Assembly: GCA_028822475.1 (NCBI GenBank)
Contig: JAPKDT010000044.1
Span: 1-11,551, forward strand
Length of the DNA stretch: 11,551 bases
Reading direction: 5' to 3'
DNA from: SAR324 cluster bacterium
GTDB taxonomy: Bacteria > SAR324 > NAC60-12
Positions 7,302 through 11,551 of the stretch are shown here, piece by piece. How positions within the stretch are numbered: the first letter of the stretch is position 1; every line of letters begins with the position of its first letter. Under the pieces are notes generated by a model that had not been told where the DNA came from, did no database searches, and was given only the letters and a program-made list of their open reading frames with translations. The translations under genes were made by a program, and so were the position numbers.

Positions 7302-7305
7302 CTCC
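7302..7305 (-). promoter_or_regulatory. Shine-Dalgarno of the gspE-like pseudogene
   Basis: GGAG ends 7 bases before the ATG at 7292-7294. It supports this start and is one of only two clear ribosome sites in the window. Confidence 0.6.
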
Positions 7306-7358
7306 ACTAAATGTCCGCAGACAAATTTGCCACGTTTCAGTTTAGTCTTGAATTTAGG

Positions 7359-8453
7359 TCATGGTACTAGCAATACCCTATTTTTATAGCGCAGGTCAAT
7401 ACTTTTTAATCCTGGATGCTGTTTATCGAGTACAGGATATATATTTTGGAAGGTGCGTAAACGCTCACCAAATTTGCGACTACCCATCTGGATTGTCAAC
7501 GGTACAGTACGTAAAGGTTCTGGTGAGCCTGGTTGAAGATTAAAGATATTCAGCGGCCAGTTGATTTTCAGATTGAGGGGATCTGAAATATCAATGTGAA
7601 TAGGTTGAGTAGTCCAGTCGACTATTCTGAATTGACTTTCCAGTTCAAGCTGTGTTTTTGGCAGTTCATTTTTTTGTGCTGCAGTCATCTGCTGAAATGT
7701 TGCCAAAAACCTTAATCCTCTCTCCAAAACAGGTGAATCCAGACGCGAACCCAGCCTGATCGACTGTACAGTCAGACCATCAATAAGCGGCAGTTTTTTG
7801 TGAGGAGAAGCGCGCAGGACATCAATCGGCAATTGTTTGAGTAGTCGCTGATTTTCACCGATCAGAACGTACTTCGTTTTTGCCAGCGACGCAGGGGAAA
7901 AAATATTTGTTTTGTGTGAAATTTTAAGCAGGGCAACTGGTTGATATTCAGTAAGATTAAGATGTACTTCGTCAGGAAATTTTCTGCGTATATCTGCTTT
8001 TTGCACGATAGGATGTGTTTGTAAACGTGCCGCGAGCCGGTAGGGCTGGAGGTCAGTCAACCGCTGTCCCTGATGCAGTCCGCTCATACTTAGCACTTCA
8101 ACATTGTCCAACAATTGGTTGCCTTTAATCAGGACCTTTGTAATAGGTTGTTGAAAAAATGTCTGTCCAACCCAAACGCTGCCTCCGGCCAACCATAAAA
8201 TAAAAACAAAACCACTGACTCCAATAATTTTTTGAATCAGCCAGCGGACTTTCATCCGCAGAAATGCTGGTTCATTTTCTACGAAATACGACGGAACCCA
8301 AGAATTTCTGTAACCCGGGTCTGCATTCGGTTTGCGAAGTTTTACTGGAAGTCCAGGGATTGGATTACTACGGTTTTTCCGGACGCTCGTTGAGGATGTC
8401 CGAAGTCTCCGTACGGCGGGTCTTCGATTTGATTGTCGTTTGAGATCCTGCAT
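7359..8453 (-). CDS. ftsQ: Cell division protein FtsQ
   Basis: This is a bitopic inner-membrane division protein that recruits FtsB/FtsL to the septum through its periplasmic domains. The 364-residue product has a long basic cytoplasmic tail (1-75, rich in Arg/Lys/Ser), one transmembrane helix (about 76-97), a POTRA domain (about 103-172) and an FtsQ-type C-terminal domain (about 175-350). The POTRA domain begins ITKVLIKGNQLL and includes HPIVQKADIRRKFPDEVHLNLTEYQPVA. The tail is longer than in many FtsQ proteins. An in-frame ATG at residue 67 (MKVRWLI) would give a 298-residue form starting just before the helix, so the start is not certain. Neither start has a strong Shine-Dalgarno. It follows murB by 107 bp. 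In classical dcw clusters ftsQ is followed by ftsA and ftsZ; here a degenerate secretion ATPase follows. Confidence 0.9.
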   Translation of the reverse strand: MQDLKRQSNRRPAVRRLRTSSTSVRKNRSNPIPGLPVKLRKPNADPGYRNSWVPSYFVENEPAFLRMKVRWLIQKIIGVSGFVFILWLAGGSVWVGQTFFQQPITKVLIKGNQLLDNVEVLSMSGLHQGQRLTDLQPYRLAARLQTHPIVQKADIRRKFPDEVHLNLTEYQPVALLKISHKTNIFSPASLAKTKYVLIGENQRLLKQLPIDVLRASPHKKLPLIDGLTVQSIRLGSRLDSPVLERGLRFLATFQQMTAAQKNELPKTQLELESQFRIVDWTTQPIHIDISDPLNLKINWPLNIFNLQPGSPEPLRTVPLTIQMGSRKFGERLRTFQNIYPVLDKQHPGLKSIDLRYKNRVLLVP

Positions 8454-8513
8454 GGAAAATCAAAACTTTCAGTTGAAGTAAGACAGTTCAGTTTTATCAG
8501 TCAGTAACTCTAA

Positions 8514-8532
8514 AGGTTGTGAGCAACAACCT
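8514..8532 (-). other. Stem-loop between murB and ftsQ
   Basis: A perfect 7-bp inverted repeat (AGGTTGT with ACAACCT) around a 5-base loop lies 28 bp after the murB stop in transcription direction. Only a short T-rich stretch follows (TTTAG), so it could be a weak terminator, an attenuator or an RNA-stability hairpin. The 107-bp murB-ftsQ gap is large for an otherwise tight group, which fits some control here. Confidence 0.4.
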
Positions 8533-8560
8533 ATTTATATTCAACTGCTGAAAATTAGCT

Positions 8561-9514
8561 TTATACTGAACTCTGCAGGATTTGAACCTCCGGCTCCAAA
8601 TAAATGGAATGCTTGCTAAGAACAGTTTCCCGGACGGTATCTATCAATGCTACAATATCTGCGGACGAAGCTTTTCCAAGGTTTACAATATAATTTGCAT
8701 GGATCGGACTGATTTGAGCGTCGCCGCACATTTTAGCTTTCAATCCGCAATCTTCTATCAAACGTGCGGCAAAATCTCCGGGAGGATTTTTAAAAACTGA
8801 ACCGCAGCTCGGCTGATTGCAAGGTTGATTTTCTCTCCGGAATTGCTGACATTCGAGCAGTTTTTTTTCAACACTTTCGGGATCCTCTTGCTGGAGTTTA
8901 AAAACGGCGCGGGTGATAATTTTTCCATAATTACCATTAAGTTCAGAAAAGCGATAACGGAACTCAAGATCATCCCGCAATGAAGTGTGTAAATTGCCTT
9001 CCATGTCCATCCACTCTGCCTGCATTAAAAATTCCGCAGTTTCACCACCGTGCGCACCGGCGTTCATGGCAACGGCCCCACCTATCGTTCCGGGAATGCC
9101 GATTAAAAATTCCATCCCGGACCATCCCTGAGTTACACAGCGTTGAGCAAATGTCACATCGGCCAGAGCTGCTCCAGCGGAAACTTCATTGTTTTTACGT
9201 GATGGATTGTTGTTTTCGAGGGGCTCCCAGCTTTTGAACTCTCCGCTCAAATGCAAGATTATTCCGGGCCAGGATGTATCTGGAATGAGCAGGTTGGAAC
9301 CTTTACCAAGGATAAACCAGGGAATGCGGTATTTGCTGATGAAGGGTAGTAAGAAGCTTAAATCGGCGACATTGACTACGTCAATCAAGCATTCTGCAAC
9401 CCCGCCGATACGCCAGGTATTGAAACGCTTCAGAGATTCTTTACGCCGTAAGCGTGAAGTTAGAGGAGTTTTCTCCAGCGTCTCCAGCCATTCCGGTTGC
9501 TCCTCGCCTGGCAT
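8561..9514 (-). CDS. murB: UDP-N-acetylenolpyruvoylglucosamine reductase MurB
   Basis: This is a cytoplasmic FAD enzyme that reduces UDP-GlcNAc-enolpyruvate with NADPH to UDP-MurNAc, the second committed step of peptidoglycan precursor synthesis. The 317 residues include the FAD-binding segments NTWRIGG (32-38), ILGKGSNLL (68-76) and GIPGTIGGAVAMNAGAHGGE (139-158). The substrate-loop sequence FRYRFSELNG lies at 185-194. Ser239, in CGSVFKNP, matches the proton-donating serine. Glu308, in LEPEV, matches the active-site glutamate. The overall layout and length suggest the shorter type II MurB. The start is the ATG at 9512-9514, supported by an AAGGA ribosome site 5 bases upstream. The gene lies 8 bp downstream of rsfS, so the two are almost certainly co-transcribed. 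A hairpin and 107 bp separate it from ftsQ. Confidence 0.97.
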   Translation of the reverse strand: MPGEEQPEWLETLEKTPLTSRLRRKESLKRFNTWRIGGVAECLIDVVNVADLSFLLPFISKYRIPWFILGKGSNLLIPDTSWPGIILHLSGEFKSWEPLENNNPSRKNNEVSAGAALADVTFAQRCVTQGWSGMEFLIGIPGTIGGAVAMNAGAHGGETAEFLMQAEWMDMEGNLHTSLRDDLEFRYRFSELNGNYGKIITRAVFKLQQEDPESVEKKLLECQQFRRENQPCNQPSCGSVFKNPPGDFAARLIEDCGLKAKMCGDAQISPIHANYIVNLGKASSADIVALIDTVRETVLSKHSIYLEPEVQILQSSV

Positions 9515-9519
9515 TTTTT

Positions 9520-9524
9520 TCCTT
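9520..9524 (-). promoter_or_regulatory. Shine-Dalgarno of murB, overlapping the rsfS stop
   Basis: TAAGGA at 9520-9525 combines the rsfS stop codon (TAA) with an AAGGA ribosome site 5 bases before the murB ATG. This is a layout typical of translational coupling. Confidence 0.75.
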
Positions 9525-9972
9525 AATATTTATATTTTGAAGGCTCAGAACTGTCAGCATATACCTCGCTGGGCCTTTTTGAATAGAGTTCTTCTAATTT
9601 GTAATACTTGCGTATTTCCGGATGAAACACATGCAGGATAATGTTTCCGTAATCTAAAAGCACCCAGTTTCCTTCCCGCTCACCTTCGAGTCCCAGTGAA
9701 ATTTCTCCTTCCTGCTTTAAATTATATTCCACATTTTGAGCAATACTTCTGCAGTGTAACTGAGAGCGACCCTGGCAAACTAGCAGATAATCCGCCAGAC
9801 TGGAACGTTTCTTTGCATCTATGAAAACGATTTCTTCGGCCTTTTCGTCACTCAGTAAGTCCAACATCCGCTTGATTAAAACTCGATCCGAGTCATCAGC
9901 AATTGCATTTCCCAAATCTATTTCAGTTGCGTTAAGTCCAAATGAATTGTCATTTTCTGAATTAATGTTCAT
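9523..9972 (-). CDS. rsfS: Ribosomal silencing factor RsfS
   Basis: This is a DUF143/Iojap-family protein that binds ribosomal protein L14 and blocks subunit joining under nutrient limitation. The 149-residue product has a polar, poorly conserved N-terminal arm (1-35) and the RsfS domain (about 36-133). The family signatures are AEEIVFIDAKKRSSLADYLL (46-65), GRSQLHCRSIA (68-78), EGEREGNWVLLDYGNIILHVF (97-117) and RKYYKLEELY (121-130). A short acidic/polar C-terminal tail follows. In many bacteria rsfS neighbours nadD or obgE; here it heads a group with murB and ftsQ, 8 bp before murB. A possible promoter lies 47 bp upstream of the ATG. No Shine-Dalgarno precedes the start. Confidence 0.94.
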   Translation of the reverse strand: MNINSENDNSFGLNATEIDLGNAIADDSDRVLIKRMLDLLSDEKAEEIVFIDAKKRSSLADYLLVCQGRSQLHCRSIAQNVEYNLKQEGEISLGLEGEREGNWVLLDYGNIILHVFHPEIRKYYKLEELYSKRPSEVYADSSEPSKYKY

Positions 9973-10025
9973 TATTTTGTTTTAGTAAGTAATTTTAGTT
10001 TTTGAGAGAGAGTTCAAGATAAAGA

Positions 10026-10054
10026 ATTATAAATGGTGTTCTCATAATAGTCTA
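10026..10054 (-). promoter_or_regulatory. Candidate promoter of the rsfS-murB-ftsQ group
   Basis: A perfect -10 hexamer TATAAT (10026-10031) lies 17 bp from TAGACT (10049-10054), a 4-of-6 match to the -35 consensus. Transcription would begin near 10019, giving a leader of about 47 bases before the rsfS ATG. The sequence around it is AT-rich, so chance matches are possible. Confidence 0.45.
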
Positions 10055-10149
10055 TAAATCACAATTTGTCATTTCAACATCAGGACTTATAACAATAAAA
10101 ACAGCGTTGACAGCTTCGTGAATCTGACCCAAATGAAACTTTTCTCAAT

Positions 10150-10203
10150 GTCGGTTAAGCAAAAAAGTCTGAGTTAGAAAATAGAGTTGAAAAATTAACC
10201 GAC
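10150..10203. repeat. 9-bp inverted repeat across the stop of the radical SAM gene
   Basis: GTCGGTTAA (10150-10158) is the exact reverse complement of TTAACCGAC (10195-10203), with 36 bases between. The second arm contains the stop codon and last codons of the radical SAM gene. In that gene's direction no T-run follows the distal arm, although a run of six T lies inside the loop. A classical terminator is therefore not supported; a protein-binding site or an RNA structure is possible. Confidence 0.4.
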
Positions 10204-11163
10204 TTGTTCGTCAGCCTCCGCGGCTAAATAATTACGGCCCTGCCAAGTATTATTTGTTGCTAGGTAATCGTCAATATATTGAGTTGGCCGCATTTTTTCA
10301 CGTGTCCATGCCGGAGCAATCAACTCTTCCCAGCGTGAGGCGACTGCTGCCAGGCGGTGCACGGCAATTTTCGGAGAAAGGTTTTCAAGAAATATACATA
10401 CTTTACGTGTATATTCTTCCAACTCCAAAGGCACAAATCGGGATTCTCGATACAGCTTTTCCAGCGGAGTATTCTTAAGTACATGTAGGTTGTGTAATTT
10501 TACCCCGTCAACTTTGTGCTCTGATAATATTTCCGCTGTTTCTCTAATTTGCTGGTCAGTTTCACCCGGAAGACCAAACATCAAATGCACACATAAATTC
10601 ACTCCAGATACTGCTTTCAATTTGCGGATTGCCTTCAGAGAAGATTCGCTGTCGTGTCCACGTGAAAGGAAAATAAGTTGCGCGTCATCAAAAGTCTGTA
10701 CACCAAGTTCCACCGAAAGATAGTGCTCCCGCGCGATTTCAGCAAATTTACGCAGCACCCTTTCAGGCAAACAATCCGGACGGGTTCCCACCACTAGCCC
10801 TACCACATCCTTTTCCTCTAAAGCCAGTTGATAGAGAGCTTCTAACTCCTTAAAACGGCCAAAGGTATTGGTGTAAGCCTGAAAATAGATCAAAAACTTC
10901 TCTGCTCGATAACGCTTACGGATTGCCTCACGGTTAATTTGGATTTGTTTCCTAATCGGCTGATCGCGCTGCTGATGATAAGCCGCGGAACCCCACTCAT
11001 CACAAAAAATGCAGACTTTCATGCCGTTGCGACCTTCTCTGTTTGGACAGGAATCCGCGACTGAAACACTTACCTTGTATACTTTTTCACCAAATTGTTC
11101 ACGATAGTGCTGGCTAAGCGGATGGTAACGCTTACCATGTTCAAACGGAGGGATTTGCTGCAT
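10195..11163 (-). CDS. Radical SAM protein, YhcC/TIGR01212 family
   Basis: This is a cytoplasmic iron-sulfur enzyme using S-adenosylmethionine radical chemistry; the substrate of this family is not firmly known to me. The 322-residue protein starts with FGEKVYKVSVSVADSCPNRE. The cluster-binding cysteines are Cys39, Cys51 and Cys54 (C-X11-C-X2-C), the spacing characteristic of TIGR01212 rather than the common CX3CX2C. Further family landmarks are IYFQAYTNTF (about 92-101), VGTRPDCLP (125-133), SVELGVQTFDD (about 150-160), VHLMFGLPGET (about 193-203) and DGVKLHNLHVLKNTPLE (about 219-235), which together span the Elp3-like barrel. It lies between the RodZ-like gene and the rsfS group on the same strand, with 166 bp before it and 222 bp after it, so it is probably its own transcription unit. 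No close Shine-Dalgarno is seen; a GAGAG lies too far upstream to be convincing. Confidence 0.93.
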   Translation of the reverse strand: MQQIPPFEHGKRYHPLSQHYREQFGEKVYKVSVSVADSCPNREGRNGMKVCIFCDEWGSAAYHQQRDQPIRKQIQINREAIRKRYRAEKFLIYFQAYTNTFGRFKELEALYQLALEEKDVVGLVVGTRPDCLPERVLRKFAEIAREHYLSVELGVQTFDDAQLIFLSRGHDSESSLKAIRKLKAVSGVNLCVHLMFGLPGETDQQIRETAEILSEHKVDGVKLHNLHVLKNTPLEKLYRESRFVPLELEEYTRKVCIFLENLSPKIAVHRLAAVASRWEELIAPAWTREKMRPTQYIDDYLATNNTWQGRNYLAAEADEQVG

Positions 11164-11329
11164 GAATATTTAACTCTCAGTGGCGGAGATTTGCTGCAAA
11201 TATATATTTGATGGTTGCTTTAAAACGTGAATTAAAAAAGAGACAGATATTTTCAGTGCCCTGAATTAATGGCCACTGACGCTAAAAGTCCAAAACAGCT
11301 TTGCTCTCAGAAAGATATGTTGGATGAAT

Positions 11330-11551
11330 TTATGGAAGCAAATTTGCGTCTACAACCCAATCCGTCAGTAACTGGTTGGTACGGTTTGTTTCAATCTCTC
11401 TGCCGTTCAGTAAAACCCTGACAACCTGAGTGTTTCCAAGGATCAACAGATAATTATCTTTTGCTTCCCACTGCTTAATTTCATCTGCTTCAATTCGATA
11501 ATCTTCGATTTCTTTTCCGTCAACAGAAATGCTGACCCAAGTTCCTTCTGA
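11330..11551 (-). CDS. RodZ-like protein, C-terminal DUF4115 domain (partial)
   Basis: The last 73 codons of a gene enter from the right edge and stop at TAA (11330-11332). The reading begins SEGTWVSISVDGKEIEDY and continues through a segment with ILGNTQVVRVLLNGREIE. This matches the pattern of the RodZ periplasmic domain (DUF4115): a Trp-Val strand followed by DG, then a GN-x-x-x-V-x-V-x-x-NG motif. RodZ links the MreB cytoskeleton to the elongation machinery through an N-terminal helix-turn-helix domain and a transmembrane helix, both outside this window. A DUF4115 domain in another protein is possible, so the name RodZ is an inference. Its presence with bactofilin, FtsQ and MurB adds to the cell-shape and wall content of the region. 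The next gene begins 166 bp downstream. Confidence 0.7.
   Translation of the reverse strand, partial: SEGTWVSISVDGKEIEDYRIEADEIKQWEAKDNYLLILGNTQVVRVLLNGREIETNRTNQLLTDWVVDANLLP

Noticed and set aside
9189..9641. Plus-strand 150-codon open frame across the murB/rsfS junction
   Set aside because: It is antisense to two well-supported genes and has no coherent protein features.
10107..10112. Perfect TTGACA on the plus strand in the rsfS-radical SAM gap
   Set aside because: No acceptable -10 hexamer follows at 16-18 bp, and no plus-strand gene lies downstream.
11269..11421. Plus-strand 50-codon frame beginning MATDAKSPKQLC
   Set aside because: It lies partly antisense to the RodZ-like C-terminal domain, which has recognisable motifs. 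The plus-strand frame has no recognisable motif and no ribosome site.

Overview
The window looks like ordinary chromosomal DNA from a diderm (Gram-negative-type) bacterium with G+C somewhere in the low forties (estimated by eye). The evidence is an FtsQ with a POTRA domain, MurB, an FtsB/DivIC-like protein, a bactofilin, a membrane-anchored LytM peptidase and the end of a RodZ-like protein. I cannot assign a phylum. Clear Shine-Dalgarno sequences are rare: only murB and the gspE-like pseudogene have a convincing one.

Left part (1-2964): an endonuclease III gene (nth) and an auxin-efflux-carrier-family permease lie on the plus strand. Thiamine pyrophosphokinase on the minus strand converges with the permease. 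A hotdog-fold acyl-CoA thioesterase on the plus strand starts 12 bp from the thiamine pyrophosphokinase start, in divergent orientation.

Middle (2996-5247, minus strand): an apparent operon runs, in transcription order, from a TM/coiled-coil/LytM (M23) endopeptidase to a bactofilin to a short FtsB/DivIC-type septum protein. The set suggests a module coupling cytoskeleton, peptidoglycan cutting and division. Upstream of it lie about 500 bp without an intact gene, with broken coding-like fragments and AT-rich sequence.

Right-centre (5754-9972, minus strand): rsfS, murB, ftsQ and then a type II secretion/type IV pilus assembly ATPase (GspE/PilB family). The ATPase is frameshifted and has lost the Walker A glycines, one of the zinc cysteines and other conserved residues, so it looks like a decaying gene. 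It sits where ftsA and ftsZ would follow ftsQ in a classical dcw cluster. Neither is in the window.

Right end (10195-11551, minus strand): a complete radical SAM protein of the YhcC/TIGR01212 type, preceded by the C-terminal DUF4115-like domain of a RodZ-like protein that runs off the window edge.

I saw no tRNA, rRNA, CRISPR array, insertion sequence or phage gene, and no clear candidate for a wholly new system. The points most worth a second look are the dying or slippage-dependent ATPase next to a gene graveyard, the peptidase-bactofilin-FtsB operon, the rearranged division cluster and the scarcity of Shine-Dalgarno sites.
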